In this document: positions 22,164-33,399 of the stretch, in pieces
Layout of the letters: each line of letters starts with the position of its first letter
Position numbering within the stretch: the first letter of the stretch is position 1
Origin: Neoarius graeffei
Lineage: Eukaryota > Chordata > Actinopteri > Siluriformes > Ariidae
Assembly (NCBI RefSeq): GCF_027579695.1
Contig: NC_083571.1
Span: 92,467,686 to 92,531,685, forward strand
Length of the DNA stretch: 64,000 bases
Direction of reading: 5' to 3'
Notes under the pieces: generated by a model
What the model was told of the DNA's origin: nothing
Seen by the model: only the letters and a program-made list of their open reading frames with translations
Database searches by the model: none
Made by a program: the position numbers and the translations under genes

Positions 22164-22209
22164 GGGGCTGCGAGGTTGGTGCTCCACCTTTCCCGGGTTT
22201 CAGCACCAC

Positions 22210-22529
22210 TGTAGCGCTCTTTGAAGTGTGGGTGGAGCACAGAGGACGGCAGGACAACGCTTCAGATGCCAAAAAGCTTTTTATTCCCAGACTTTTCAGT
22301 ATAATAGCCAGTTTTTAATCTGCTAGCGTAACACACACACACACTGTGTTCTTGTCCCGGGATGAGCTCTCCTCTGCTCTCCCTCTGCCTCCTTAAATAG
22401 GGCGTGGTTACTGGGAAAACACACAAAACACAGGTTAATTACCATCAGGTGTAGTGATTCTGCCACTCACCTTCCCTGGCTCCGCCCTCCTGTCACAGAC
22501 CGGCGCTTGACCACGCCCCCGCTGCCACA
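22210..22529 (-). repeat. Element B 5' LTR
   Basis: This is the matching 320-bp LTR. Immediately downstream on the minus strand, one base after its end, is a primer-binding-site-like TGGTGCTGAAACCCGGGA. Confidence 0.92.
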
Positions 22530-22534
22530 GATAT

Positions 22535-23172
22535 ATTGATAGATCTCCTTGACTTCTCTATCCCGAGAGAAAACAGACCTTTCCACAGCATTTGGCTTAC
22601 ACCAATTCATCACACTTCCTTTCGGGTTAGTTGGTGCTCCTACTACATTCCAGTGGCTCATGGACAAAATCCTCTGCCCCTATGCCACTTATGTCATGGC
22701 CTACTTAGACGACATCATTATATGTTGCAATAATTGGCCATGGCACCTAGAACACCTTAGGGCCATTCTGGAGTTGCTGAGGCGTGCGGGGCCTCACAGC
22801 TAATTTGATAAAGTGTGCAATTGGGTGGGTGGAAGTACAGTATCTGAGTTTCCACTTGGATCATGGGCAAGTGCATCCCCAAATTGACAAAACTGCAGTG
22901 ATTGAGGCCTGCCCGAGGCCTAAGACCAAAAGGGGGGTGAGACAGTTCCTGGGGCTAGCTGGCTACTCTCACAGGTTCATACCTAACTATTCGGACTTCA
23001 CCAGCCCGCTGACTGATCTCATTAAAAAGGGAGCACCAGATCCAGTCCAGTGGATGGAGCAGTGCCAAAAGCCCTTCACCAAGGTAAAAGCTGCACTGTG
23101 TGGGGGGCCACTTTTACACTCTCCTGACTAATCTCTCTCCCTTTTATTTTACAGACACGTGTTGGACAGAGG
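22535..23172 (+). pseudogene. Element A RT palm and connection, broken
   Basis: The frame at 22549-22803 has FGLHQFITLPFGLVGAPTTF and the catalytic box YLDDIIICC. The frame at 22784-23131 has the thumb and connection (KCAIGWVEVQYL, RGVRQFLGLAGYSHRFIPNY) and the first part of RNase H. A frameshift near 22790 and a stop at 23129-23131 break it. The segment resumes at 28623. Confidence 0.85.
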
Positions 23173-24367
23173 TGTAGGTACATTCACAGTCTCTTTAAGA
23201 AACTACATTTCCCATCAGCCCACTTCCGCGTTGACCTGTGTCACGCCGGGGGCGGGATCACCAACGTCACATCCTACATGAAGGCATATGAAACCCCGGA
23301 ATTCCTAGCTCCGCCTCTTTCGGCACCGTGATTCCACACGGACACAGAGAGGAAGGCTCGCTCCACGAGCCAACCAGATAAAGATGTCTTTTCTTTTCTT
23401 TCTTGCAAGAATCAGAGTTTCGCGCTTTTCTTTGTTTACCTTTGGCCACGGTAGACTCTAAGATCGCGCGATTTTAAATTCAGTGAGTTACAACCGGTTT
23501 CATTCATTAAGTACGTACAACTGCAGCTCAAAGCAGTTAATTTATAATTAGGAGCGACCAGAATTCCTCCTGAGTGAAGCGCTGTGCACATTGTTAATCA
23601 GAGTTTTTCTTCCCACGAGCCACGAGTCGTCAGATCAAGAAGTTCTCTGCTCAACGGAATCGATTCATGGAATCGACTCACGTGCTCCACAACGACGAAC
23701 CTCTAAAGTCTCGGAAAATCTCTTCATGATCTTGCTATAAGCAAGATATTAAGTAAGACTGGCATTTTTGGGCATAATTATAGCTAGTCTTAGAAACTTG
23801 CTTTTACTGAAAGTGTGAATTTAAACCCAGGTTTATTTTGTTACACTGTAGACACATAGCGTGTTGAATTGAATTGATCTGTTTTGTTTTAATCTCTCAA
23901 TTGTTTAATAGATAGGCTGTGCATGCTTCTCTTTATTCTGTACTAACATACTTAATTTCCTTATACATCTTGACTACATCAAGATTTCAGTGGATTCAGT
24001 ATTGTTATAAGCTAGTGAAATTAGCCTACGGCTAATTCTTTGTTCCATTAGCCTCCAGGGCTAATTGTATTTGTCTCAAGGGATCACAAGGCCTCCACCA
24101 CGTGGAGTTAGCTAAACGCACGGCTAATTCCCTTGTCTACTTAGCAACACAAAGCTAATCAGGCCCCACCAGGCCTGATAAACCACACCTTTGGTTAGCT
24201 ACACAGAGCTAGCCTTTTGTCTCCAACACGTGGCAGTCCTTCCCCCCCCACACACACACCTTCCTTTGTTTTAACTCCACGAGGTAGGGTCCTTGGGCCT
24301 TAACTCCTCTCCCACAAACACACGTGGAGTTCGCTACAAGAGCCCATCCTCTTGTAAGCCACACCCA

Positions 24368-24425
<58 letters not shown>

Positions 24426-24556
24426 TACACAAACACACACATCTATACACACACACACCTCACTGTTTGTATAATATATTTCAATCTGCTATTATCCATT
24501 TTTTATCTTTGTTATAATAAATTCATTTATTATTGAAACTGTGTGTATTTATTTGT

Positions 24557-27500
24557 CTCTCGTCTCATCTCGTCTTCTTCTGCTTATCCGGGACCGGGTC
24601 GCGGAGGCAGCAGTCTAAGCATGGAAGCCCAAACTTCCCTTTCCCCAGACACCTCGGCCAGCTCTTCGGGAAGAACACCGAGGCGTTCCCAGGCCAGCCG
24701 AGAGACATAGTACCTCCAGCATGTCCTGGGTCTTCTCCGGGGCCTCTTCCCGGGGGGACATGCCTGGAACACCTCCCCAGGGAGGCGTCCAGGAGGCATC
24801 CGAAAAAGATGCCCGAGCCACCTCAGCTGATTCCTCTTGAAGTGGAGGAGCAGCGGCTCTACTCCGAGCTCCTCCCGAGTGACTGTGCTTCTCACCCTAT
24901 CTCTAAAGGAGCACCCAGCTACCCTGCGAAGGAAGCTCATTTCAGCTGCTTGGATCCGCGATCTTGTTCTTTCGGTCATTACCCAAAGCTCATGACCATA
25001 GGTGAGAGTCGGAACGTAGATCGACCAGTAAATTGAGAGCTTCGCCTTTTGGCTCAGCTCCTTCTTCACCACGACGGACCGGTAAAGCGACCGCATCACT
25101 GCGGAGGCTGCACCGATCCGCCTGTCAATCTCACGCTCCATCCTTCCCTCACTCGTGAACAAGATCCCAAGATACTTAAACTCCTCCACTTGAGGCAGGA
25201 CTTCTCCACCAACCTGGAGAGGGCAAGCCACCCTTTTCCGGTCGAGAACCATGGCCTTGGACTTGGAGGTGCTGATTCTCATCCCAGCCACTTCACACTC
25301 AACTGCAAACCGCCCCAGTGCATGCTGAAGGTCCTGGTTTGAAGAAGCCAACAGGACAACATCATCCACAAAAAGCAGAGATGAAATCCTGTGGTTCCCA
25401 AACAGGATTCCTTCCAGTCCCTGGCTGCGCCTAGAAATTCTGTCCATAAAAATTATGAACAGAACCGGTGACAAAGGGCAGCCCTGCCGGAGTCCAACAT
25501 GCACTGGGAACAGGTCTGACTTACTGCCGGCAATGCAAACCAGACTCCTGCTCCGTTCGTACAGGGACCGGACAGCCCTTAGCAAAGAGCCCCGAACCCC
25601 ATACTCCCGAAGCACCCCCCACAGAATACCACGGGGGACACGGTCAAATGCCTTCTCCAGATCCACAAAGCACATGTGGACTGGTTGGGCAAACTCCCAT
25701 GAACCCTCGAGCACCCTATGAAGGGTATAGAGCTGGTCCAGTGTTCCGCGACCAGAACGAAAACCACATTGTTCCTCCTGGATCCGAGGTTCGACTATTG
25801 GTCGAATTCTCCTCTCCAGTACCCTGGAGTAAACCTTCCCTGGGAGGCTGAGAAGTGTGATTCCCCTATAATTGGAGCACACTCTCTGGTCCCCTTTCTT
25901 AAAAAGAGGGACCACCACCCCAGTCTGCCACTCCAGAGGCACTGTCCCCGACCGCCATGTGATGTTGCAGAGGTGTGTCAACCAAGACAGCCCCACAACA
26001 TCCAGAGACTTGAGATACTCAGGGCGGATCTCATCCACCCCCGGTGCCTTGCCACCGAGGAGCTTGCAAACCACCTCAGTGACTTCGGCTTGGGTAATGG
26101 ACGAGTCCACCTCTGAGTCATCAGCCTCAGTCTCCTCAGTGGAAGACACGATGGTGGGATTGAGGAGATCCTCAAAGTATTCCTTCCACCGCCCGACAAT
26201 GTCCCCAGTCGAGGTCAACAGCTCCCCACCCACACTGTGAACAGTGTTGGCAGAGTACTGCTTCCCCCTCCTGAGGAGCCGGACGGTTTGCCAGAATTTC
26301 TTCGAGGCCGACCAATAGTCCTTCTCCATGGCCTCCCCGAACTCCTCCCAGTTCTGAGTTTTTGCCTCCGCAACTGCCCGAGCTGCAGCACGCCTGGCCT
26401 GCCGATACCCATCAGCTGCCTCAGGAGTCCTGGAGGTCAACATGGCCCGATAGGACTCCTTCGTCAGCTTGACAGCATCCCTTACTTCCGGTGTCCACCA
26501 CTGGGTTCGGGGATTGCCGCCACGACAGGCACCGGAGACCTTGCGGCCACAGCTCCGAACAGCTGCGTCCACAATGGAGGTAGAGAACATGGTCCACTCA
26601 GACTCAATGTCCCCCACCTCCCTCAGAAGCTGGGAAAAGCTCTCCCGGAGGTGGGAGTTAAAGACCTCCCCAACAGAGTGCTCGGCCAGACGTTCCCAGC
26701 AGACCCTCACCATACGTTTGGGCCTGCCAGGTCTGTCCAGCTTCCTCCTCCGCCAGCAGATCCAACTCACCACCAGGTGGTGATCAGTTGACAGCTCAGC
26801 CCCTCTCTTCACCCGAGTGTCCAAGACATAGGGCCGGAGATCAGATGAAACGACTACAAAGTCGATCATCGACCTCCGACCTAAGGTGTCCTGGTGCCAC
26901 GTGCACTTATGGACACCCCTATGCTCGAACATGGTGTTCGTTATGGACAAACTGTGACTAGCACAGAAGTCCAATAACAAAACACCACTCGGGTTCAGAT
27001 CGGGGAGGCCGTTCCTCCTAACCACGCCCCTCCGGGTGTCACTGTCATCGCCCATGTGAGCATTGAAGTCCCCCAGTAGCACAATGGAGTCCCCAGTCTG
27101 AGCACCCCTCAGTACCTCTCCCAGGGACTCCAAGAAGGCCAGATACTCTATACTGCTATTTGGCCCGTAGGCACAAACAACAGCAAGAGCCCTCTCCCCA
27201 ATCCGAAGGCGCAGAGAGGCGACCCTCTCGTTCACTGGGGTAAACTCCAACACATGGCGGCTGAGCTGGGGATCTATAAGCAAGCCCACACCAGCCCGCC
27301 GCCTCTCACCACGGGCGACTCCAGAGAAGTGGAGAGTACAGCCCCTCTCAAGGAGCTGGGTTCCAGAGCCCAAGCTGTGCGTGGAAGTGAGCCCGACTAT
27401 CTCTAGCCGGTACCTCTCAACCTCCCGCACAAGCTCAGGCTCTTTCCCCCCCAGTGAAGTGACATTCCATGTCCCAACAGCCAGCCGCTGTGTCCGGGGA

Positions 27501-27914
27501 TCAGGTCGTCGAGGCCCCTGCCTTCGACTGCCACCCAATCCACAGTGCACCAATCCCCTACTGCTACCTCTGTGGGTGGTGAACCCACAGGAGGTCGGGC
27601 CCATGTCACCTCTTCGGGCTGAGCCCGGCCGGGCCCCATGGGCAAAGGCCTGGCCACCAAGCGCTCACATACGAGCCCCAACCCCGGGCCTGGCTCCAGG
27701 GTGGGGCCCGGCTGCGTCATACCGGGCAACGTCACGGTCCTTGATTTTTTCTCCATAGGGGTTTTGGTGAACTGCTCTTGGTCTGGCCTGTCACCTAGGA
27801 CCTGTCTGCCTTGGGAAACCCTGACAGGGGCATAATGCCCCCAACAACATAGCTCCTAGGATCATTCAAGCACACAAACCCCTCCACCGCAATAAGGTGG
27901 CAGTTCTAGGAGGG
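24557..27914 (-). mobile_element. Rex3-type RTE LINE, apparently full length
   Basis: This is a 3358-bp minus-strand insertion with an exact 22-bp target duplication at 24535-24556 and 27915-27936 (GAAACTGTG...TTTGT). About 310 bp of 5' leader precede one long reading frame. The 3' end has no poly(A) but a GA-rich short-repeat tail (AGAAGACGAGATGAGACGAG), as in RTE elements. Long, perfect duplications suggest recent insertion. Confidence 0.92.
24584..27604 (-). CDS. Rex3 endonuclease/reverse transcriptase
   Basis: This is an open 1006-codon frame from ATG 27604. The N-terminal third is an apurinic-type endonuclease with [13 protein letters not shown] (about residues 41-53), [10 protein letters not shown], and [10 protein letters not shown] near its end; it would nick the target DNA. 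The middle is the reverse transcriptase with [69 protein letters not shown] and the active site FVDD (residues 745-748). The C-terminus has [10 protein letters not shown] and a basic stretch. This single-ORF plan and the motif wording match fish Rex3 in the RTE clade. No stop or frameshift interrupts it, so it could be active. Such enzymes may also mobilise SINEs. Confidence 0.93.
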   Translation of the reverse strand: MGPTSCGFTTHRGSSRGLVHCGLGGSRRQGPRRPDPRTQRLAVGTWNVTSLGGKEPELVREVERYRLEIVGLTSTHSLGSGTQLLERGCTLHFSGVARGERRRAGVGLLIDPQLSRHVLEFTPVNERVASLRLRIGERALAVVCAYGPNSSIEYLAFLESLGEVLRGAQTGDSIVLLGDFNAHMGDDSDTRRGVVRRNGLPDLNPSGVLLLDFCASHSLSITNTMFEHRGVHKCTWHQDTLGRRSMIDFVVVSSDLRPYVLDTRVKRGAELSTDHHLVVSWICWRRRKLDRPGRPKRMVRVCWERLAEHSVGEVFNSHLRESFSQLLREVGDIESEWTMFSTSIVDAAVRSCGRKVSGACRGGNPRTQWWTPEVRDAVKLTKESYRAMLTSRTPEAADGYRQARRAAARAVAEAKTQNWEEFGEAMEKDYWSASKKFWQTVRLLRRGKQYSANTVHSVGGELLTSTGDIVGRWKEYFEDLLNPTIVSSTEETEADDSEVDSSITQAEVTEVVCKLLGGKAPGVDEIRPEYLKSLDVVGLSWLTHLCNITWRSGTVPLEWQTGVVVPLFKKGDQRVCSNYRGITLLSLPGKVYSRVLERRIRPIVEPRIQEEQCGFRSGRGTLDQLYTLHRVLEGSWEFAQPVHMCFVDLEKAFDRVPRGILWGVLREYGVRGSLLRAVRSLYERSRSLVCIAGSKSDLFPVHVGLRQGCPLSPVLFIIFMDRISRRSQGLEGILFGNHRISSLLFVDDVVLLASSNQDLQHALGRFAVECEVAGMRISTSKSKAMVLDRKRVACPLQVGGEVLPQVEEFKYLGILFTSEGRMEREIDRRIGAASAVMRSLYRSVVVKKELSQKAKLSIYWSIYVPTLTYGHELWVMTERTRSRIQAAEMSFLRRVAGCSFRDRVRSTVTREELGVEPLLLHFKRNQLRWLGHLFRMPPGRLPGEVFQACPPGKRPRRRPRTCWRYYVSRLAWERLGVLPEELAEVSGEREVWASMLRLLPPRPGPG

Positions 27915-28093
27915 GAAACTGTGTGTATTTATTTGTTGTGCTTAATATACTCGAAGTCACCCAATCTCCCAAAGAATTCAGAAAGGTGCATATAAGTTAT
28001 GTAATACTGTAAGTGATCATAATAATTTAAGTGATTCACTTTGAATCATTCACTTTGAATGATTCACTTTGAGTGGTTCACTTGAATGGTTCA

Positions 28094-28470
28094 GGGGCAG
28101 CACAGTGGTGTAGTGGTTAGCGCTGTCGCCTCACAGCAAGAAGGTCCTGGGTTCGAGCCCCGGGGCCGGCGAGGGCCTTTCTGTGTGGAGTTTGCATGTT
28201 CTCCCCATGTCCGCGTGGGTTTCCTCCGGGTGCTCCGGTTTCCCCCACAGTCCAAAGACATGCAGGTTAGGTTAACTGGTGACTCTAAATTGACCGTAGG
28301 TGTGAATGTGAGTGTGAATGGTTGTCTGTGTCTATGTGTCAGCCCTGTGATGACCTGGCGACTTGTCCAGGGTGTACCCCGCCTTTCGCCCGTAGTCAGC
28401 TGGGATAGGCTCCAGCTTGCCTGCAACCCTGTAGAAGGATAAAGCGGCTAGAGATAATGAGATGAATGAG
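28094..28470 (+). repeat. Main-family SINE inside a minisatellite
   Basis: This is a full-length copy with intact A and B boxes. The flanking words (ACTTGAATGGTTCA before, ACTTGAATGATTCA after) look like a target duplication, but they also belong to the surrounding minisatellite. Confidence 0.88.
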
Positions 28471-28622
28471 ACTTGAATGATTCACTTGAATGATTCAATT
28501 TAAATGATTCAATTTAAACGATTCAAATGAGACTTATTCAATTTAATTATTAACCTTCAAATTTAATATGAGACTGATTTAATGAGATTGATCACTCAAT
28601 TACCCAAATGCACCCACAGAGG

Positions 28623-29008
28623 GCTGGAGATTGTTCTGTCCCAGAAGGTGGAGGGTGAGGAATGTTCAGTGCTGTGCATCAGCTGCAAACTCTCACTGAG
28701 AGAAAATAAGTACAGCACCATCAAGAAAGTGTGCCTGGCCATCAAATGGGCAGTCCTCACCCTCCAGTACTACCTGCTGGGGCACCCTTTCACCCTCTGT
28801 TCAGATCACACCCCACTCCAGTGGCTCCACCACATGAAAGATGCCAATGCGCAGGACACCCATTGGTATCTAGCCCTTCAGCTTTTCAAATTTGAGGTGG
28901 TCCACAAGCTGGGGGTGCAGATGGTGGTGGCAAACTTTCTGTCCTGTCAGGGGGAGGAGTCCGCTGCAGGCCAGATGGCTCCCCAGCCTGAGTCAGGTGG
29001 TGGGGGTA
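28623..29008 (+). pseudogene. Element A RNase H end
   Basis: The frame that starts upstream at 28582 becomes homologous after CAGAGG. It has LSQKVEGEECSVLCISCKLS, KYSTIKKVCLAIKWAVL, CSDHTPLQWLHHMKDAN and VHKLGVQMVVANFLS, the C-terminal half of RNase H. The catalytic first Asp (TDAS in element C) is on the other side of the insertion. Confidence 0.85.
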
Positions 29009-29135
29009 TGTGGCAGAGAGGGCATGGCCAAGCATCAGTTTGTGAATTGAGGGTGGGGCCAGAAAAGGTGAGTGGCAAAGTCATTACACCTGTTGTCAAT
29101 TAATGTTTTGTGTGTGTGTATCTGTTGCAGTGATG
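29009..29135 (+). repeat. Element A 3' LTR, truncated
   Basis: It starts TGTGGCAGAGAGGGCATGGC directly after a purine-rich tract and aligns with the first 127 or so bases of the element C LTR. The rest is lost at the junction with a Tc1 relic. Confidence 0.8.
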
Positions 29136-29139
29136 ACGA

Positions 29140-29343
29140 AGCAAGACAATTCTGTGGAATAACAGAATTCTTCAACATAACCTCAAACCATCAGAAACTT
29201 GGACACAGTTGGGTGTTTCAACAGGACAATGACCCCAAACCTACATCAAAGCTGGTTTTGGAATGGATAAAGGAGGTGAAGTCCTGACCGCAACCCAATC
29301 GAAAAATATGTGGACTGTACTCAAAAGTCAGATCCATACCATG
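29140..29343 (+). pseudogene. Tc1-type transposase fragment (family 4)
   Basis: A short frame encodes NHQKLGHSWVFQQDNDPKPT and LEWIKEV, the region of the second catalytic Asp in Tc1 transposases. The frame stops at 29285-29287, and DNA up to 29343 matches the next part only loosely. No inverted repeats are visible. Confidence 0.7.
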
Positions 29344-29354
29344 AAACACACAAG

Positions 29355-29357
<3 letters not shown>

Positions 29358-29393
<36 letters not shown>
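29358..29393. repeat. (TA)n microsatellite
   Basis: A pure AT dinucleotide run directly left of the Tc1 element that begins near 29398. Confidence 0.9.
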
Positions 29394-29395
<2 letters not shown>

Positions 29396-29397
29396 AA

Positions 29398-30993
29398 CAA
29401 CCCCGATTCCAAAAAAGTTGGGACAAAGTACAAATTGTAAATAAAAACGGAATGCAATGATGTGGAAATTTCAAAATTCCATATTTTATTCAGAATAGAA
29501 CATAGCTGACATATCAAATGTTTAAACTGAGAAAATGTATAATTTAAAGAGAAAAATTAGGTGATTTTAAATTTCATGACAACAACACATCTCAAAAAAG
29601 TTGGGACAAGGCCATGTTTACCACTGCGAGACATCCCCTTTTCTCTTTACAACAGTCTGTAAACGTCTGGGGACTGAGGAGACAAGTTGCTCAAGTTTAG
29701 GGATAGGAATGTTAACCCGTTCTTGTCTAATGTAGGATTCTAGTTGCTCAACTGCCTTAGGTCTTTTTTGTCGTATCTTCCGTTTTATGATGCGCCAAAT
29801 GTTTTCTATGGGTGAAAGATCTGGACTACAGGCTGGCCAGTTCAGTACCCGGACCCTTCTTCTACGCAGCCATGATGCTGTAATTGATGTAGTATGTGGT
29901 TTGGCATTGTCATGTTGGAAAATGCAAGGTCTTCCCTGAAAGAGACATTGTCTGGATGGGAGCATATGTTGCTCTAGAACCTGGATATACCTTTCAGCAT
30001 TGATGGTGTCTTTCCAGATGTGTAAGCTGCCCATGCCACACACACTAATGCAACCCCATACCATCAGAGACGCAGGCTTCTGAACTGAGCGCTGATAACA
30101 ACTTGGGTCGTCCTTCTCCTCTTTAGTCCGAATGACACGGCGTCCCTGATTTCCATAAAGAACTTCAAATTTTGATTCATCTGACCACAGAACAGTTTTC
30201 CACTTTGCCACAGTCCATTTTAAATGAGCCTTGGCCCAGAGAAGACGTCTGTGCTTCTGGATCATGTTTAGATACGGCTTCTTCTTTGAACTATAGAGTT
30301 TTAGCTGGCAACGGCGGATGGCACGGTGAATTGTGTTCACAGATAATGTTCTCTGGAAATATTCCTGAGCCCATTTTGTGATTTCCAATACAGAAGCATG
30401 CCTGTATGTGATGCAGTGCCGTCTAAGGGCCCGAAGATCACGGGCACCCAGTATGGTTTTCCGGCCTTGACCCTTACGCACAGAGATTCTTCCAGATTCT
30501 CTGAATCTTTTGATGATATTATGCAGTGTAGATGATGATATGTTCAAACTCTTTGCAATTTTACACTGTCGAACTCCTTTCTGATATTGCTCCACTATTT
30601 GTCGGCGCAGAATTAGAGGGATTGGTGATCCTCTTCCCATCTTTACTTCTGAGAGCTGCTACCACTCCAAGATGCTCTTTTTATACCCAGTCATATTAAT
30701 GACCTATTGCCAATTGACCTAATGAGTTGCAATTTGGTCCTCCAGCTGTTCCTTTTTTGTACCTTTAACTTTTCCAGCCTCTTATTGCCCCTGTCCCAAC
30801 TTTTTTGAGATGTGTTGCTGTCATGAAATTTCAAATGAGCCAATATTTGGCATGAAATTTCAAAATGTCTCACTTTTGACATTTGATATGTTGTCTATGT
30901 TCTATTGTGAATACAATATCAGTTTTTGAGATTTGTAAATTATTGCATTCCGTTTTTATTTACAATTTGTACTTTGTCCCAACTTTTTTGGAA

Positions 30994-30996
<3 letters not shown>
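29398..30996 (-). mobile_element. Tc1-type transposon (family 2), nearly complete
   Basis: The left end reads CAACCCCGATTCCAAAAAAG and the right end is its inverse up to GGAATCG. About 200-bp inverted repeats each hold a second inner copy of the AAAAAAGTTGGGACA word (IR/DR layout). The outermost 6 bases of the right end are replaced by a (TG)n run. The transposase inside is open. Confidence 0.9.
29618..30640 (-). CDS. Tc1-family transposase, DD34E, intact
   Basis: This is an open 340-codon frame from ATG 30640, the usual length for Tc1 transposases. Residues 1-110 form the paired helix-turn-helix DNA-binding region, with a GQGRK linker near 57-61. The catalytic triad is complete: D154 ([10 protein letters not shown]), D244 ([10 protein letters not shown]) and E279 (LSPIENIW), with 34 residues between the last two. 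The protein would cut and paste the element at TA sites in the nucleus. Sequence differs strongly from the family 1 protein at 37758-38780, so this is a separate lineage. The damaged right terminus may limit mobility of this copy, though the protein could act in trans. Confidence 0.93.
   Translation of the reverse strand: MGRGSPIPLILRRQIVEQYQKGVRQCKIAKSLNISSSTLHNIIKRFRESGRISVRKGQGRKTILGARDLRALRRHCITYRHASVLEITKWAQEYFQRTLSVNTIHRAIRRCQLKLYSSKKKPYLNMIQKHRRLLWAKAHLKWTVAKWKTVLWSDESKFEVLYGNQGRRVIRTKEEKDDPSCYQRSVQKPASLMVWGCISVCGMGSLHIWKDTINAERYIQVLEQHMLPSRQCLFQGRPCIFQHDNAKPHTTSITASWLRRRRVRVLNWPACSPDLSPIENIWRIIKRKIRQKRPKAVEQLESYIRQERVNIPIPKLEQLVSSVPRRLQTVVKRKGDVSQW

Positions 30997-31044
<48 letters not shown>
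30996..31044. repeat. (TG)n microsatellite
   Basis: About 24 TG units begin exactly where the Tc1 right end is cut short, so the tract has probably eroded the transposon end. Confidence 0.9.
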
Positions 31045-31050
<6 letters not shown>

Positions 31051-31805
31051 ATTTTAATAAAAAGATATTATTCTCTAACCTTGGCCCAGATTTTTGGTGG
31101 ACCTGAGCTCTTCATTTATCTTTGGGCCTTTGGCTTGCTATCCCCCAAGTAGTAACAAAACCAGTAACCCTATTCATTTATTGATTACTGCTTTTACTAG
31201 CAATATAACATCATACATGTCTTCTTTTTCTTTTATGGCAGTTATGCTTTAAGGCTCTGTAATTCATAAAGTTCATGCTGACATATTTCTTTTAAACTGC
31301 ACTGAAGGTCCCAGGGGTGTTAGTTCTCCTGGAGATCTTCATTTAACCTACCTGATTACTAAGACCTTCATGGGATGCATTTACAGTAGTGGGGGCAGAA
31401 AAGGAAAAACACAAATCCTTGTATGACTGCTGCCCTTTAGCACAGGAGTTTTGCCATCCTGTTTTAGACCTAAAATGCATGGCCTTTCACTAGTGGGCTA
31501 TTGTCTATTGTGCTATTCACTGGCTCGGTCAATAGTAAGCCTTTTCAGCCCTTCTGATTCCACAGGCAATCCTGAGAGTCTATGCTGCCTGTTTGTCCAT
31601 AGCATTCTTGTGTCACTGTCCTTTGTGGTGCTGGCATGAAGCTTTTGTTTGGCAGAAGGATGAAAACATGTCTAGATCTTTCACTCTGTATGCCATCCTC
31701 TGCACTGGTTAGCTGGGTATTTAGGTCATCACAAAAAGTGGAATGTGCACTAAAAGAGAAACATGATCTGAAAATGTCCCTATTCAGAAGATTTCTTCTA
31801 ATATA
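31045..31805. other. No recognisable feature
   Basis: No convincing reading frame, RNA or repeat end. It is flanked by two members of the same Tc1 family. Confidence 0.5.
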
Positions 31806-32900
31806 ATCGTTTGGATTCAGAGAATCCAAAGAAATCTCTGTACGCAATGTTCAAGGCCAAAAACCAATATTGGGCACCCATGATCTTCATACCCTCAGGC
31901 AACACTGCATTAAAAACAGACATGATTCTGAAGTGGAAATCACTGCATGGGCTCAGGAACACTTCAGAGAACCATCGTCTGTGAGCACAGTTCATCACTG
32001 CATCCACAAATGCAAGTTAAAACCACATACAAACAATATCATAAGAAACACTATTGCCTTCTCTGGGCCCAAGCTCATTTACGATGGACTGAGGTGAAGT
32101 GGAAAATTGTCCTGTGGTCTGACGAATTGAAATTTGAAATTCTTTTTGGAAATCATGGACACCACATCCTCCAGGCTAAAGAGGAGTGGGACCATCTGGC
32201 TTGTTCTTCTTATACAGTTCAAAAGCCAGCATCTGTGATGATATGGGGGGCATTAGTGCACATGGCACGGGTAGCTTGCACATCTGTGAAGGCACCATTG
32301 ATGCTGAATGATATATACAGGTTTTAGAGCAACATGCTGCCATATTAGATGATATCGTTTTCAGGGAAGGCCTTGTTTATTTCAGCAAGACAATGCCAAA
32401 TTGCTTTCTGCACATATTACAACTGCATGGCTCTGTAGTAAAAGAGTCCGGATGCTAAACTGGCCTGCCTGCAATCCAGACCTATCTCCCATTGAAAACA
32501 TTTGCCACATTATGAAACAAAAAAAAATACAACAAAGGAGACCCCGAACTGTTGAGGAACTGAAATTGTATATCAGGCAAGAATGGGACAACATTTCACT
32601 TTCAAAACTACAGCAATTGGTTTCCCCAGTTCCCAAACATTTACAGAGTGTTGTTAAAAGTAGAGGTGATGCAACACAGTGGTAAACATGCCCCTGTCCC
32701 AACTTTTTTGAAATGTGCTGCTGGCGTCAAATTTAAAATGAGCGTATATTTAAAAAAAAAAATTTCTCAGCTTCAACATTTGATATGCTGTTTTTGTACT
32801 ATTTTCAATGAAAAATAGGATTTCCACGATTCACAGATTATTGCATTCTGGTTTTATTTACATTTTACACAGTGTCCCAACTTTTTTGTAAATGGGGTTG
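31806..32900 (+). pseudogene. Tc1 family 2 relic with transposase fragments
   Basis: This plus-strand DNA is related to the element at 29398-30996. It begins mid-protein (a degraded [12 protein letters not shown] word), continues with LHTLRQHCIKNRHDSEVEIT, then frame 31947-32327 with KWKIVLWSDELKFEILFGNH (first catalytic Asp kept) and QKPASVMIWG. Frame 32401-32685 has [19 protein letters not shown] (catalytic Glu kept) and ends GDATQW. The right inverted repeat ends at 32900 in AATGGGGTTG followed by TA. Frame changes make it inactive, and the left end is missing. Confidence 0.85.
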
Positions 32901-33399
32901 TACACTAGACATGCACGGGTCCACTGCAATGTAGGTCAAAGCAATTAAATGCTTGTTACTTTCCTTCATTCCTATCATAATTTTGGTATATTTAGATTTC
33001 ATTATTTTATGGGCATAACATTTAGACTCATGTAACAAAGATGTGTATGCTTTCACAAAAGCTTGCTTTGTGTGTAAAGAGTTTGGCCAAGTTTAATGTC
33101 ATATTTAGAACCACTGAAGATGTATTCTCCAATATATGGTACAGTCCCTTAAGAAGATACCTACTTCTCTTATCTTAATAAACTTCATTAGAATAAATAC
33201 GGAGATGATTACAGGAAATCACATGCACTGATTGGTTGAAAAATTCAGACTATCTTGGCAAAATGGTGGCCAATTCCTTCATCATAGTAAGTGAGGAAGA
33301 ATTACAAGTTATGAAAGAAAATGTTGTTCCTAAAAACACTAAACATGCCACAAAGTTTGGTCTAAAAACTATTCAAAGGTAAGGTGGAACTGTGATTTA
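32901..33399. other. No recognisable feature
   Basis: AT-rich sequence with no gene or repeat boundary that I can support. Confidence 0.5.

Larger units (their letters stand above)
17572..22529 (-). mobile_element. Gmr1-like Ty3/gypsy element B, complete but mutated
   Basis: This 4958-bp element on the minus strand has 320-bp LTRs at 17572-17891 and 22210-22529 and an exact 5-bp target duplication, GATAT, at 17567-17571 and 22530-22534. It inserted into the RT region of element A, a relative in the opposite orientation. By eye the LTRs differ at about 10 positions (about 3%). Domain order is gag, protease, integrase, RT, RNase H. Confidence 0.95.
23173..28616. mobile_element. TG...CA-bounded insertion, candidate solo LTR
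   Basis: The block starts TGTAGGTACATTC and ends ATGCACCCA. It is flanked by CAGAGG at 23167-23172 and 28617-28622, and it interrupts RNase H of element A exactly there. Leaving out Rex3 (24557-27914 with its duplication) and the SINE (28094-28470), about 1.7 kb of non-coding DNA remains, with (CT)n/(CA)n runs at 24369-24460, an AATAAA near 24516, and a 14-bp minisatellite (GATTCACTTTGAAT-like) on both sides of the SINE. TG...CA ends with a 6-bp duplication suggest a long solo LTR, but I do not recognise the family. Confidence 0.5.
14887..29135 (+). mobile_element. Gmr1-like Ty3/gypsy element A, old and split
   Basis: Collinear pieces of one plus-strand retrotransposon, closely related to the intact element at 44114-49066, lie at 14887-15997, 16521-17571, 22535-23172 and 28623-29135. 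They run from protease through integrase, RT and RNase H into a truncated 3' LTR. They are separated by a composite insertion (15998-16520), element B (17572-22529) and a TG...CA-bounded block (23173-28616). The 5' LTR and gag are missing; the left edge meets the Tc1 relic at 14885. Confidence 0.88.

Noticed and set aside
17572..22529. Element B as an endogenous retrovirus
   Set aside because: There is no envelope frame, and the domain order is that of a Gmr1-like retrotransposon.
24533..26791. Plus-strand frames of 100-190 residues across the Rex3 region
   Set aside because: They are antisense shadows of the 1006-codon minus-strand frame and show no protein family features.
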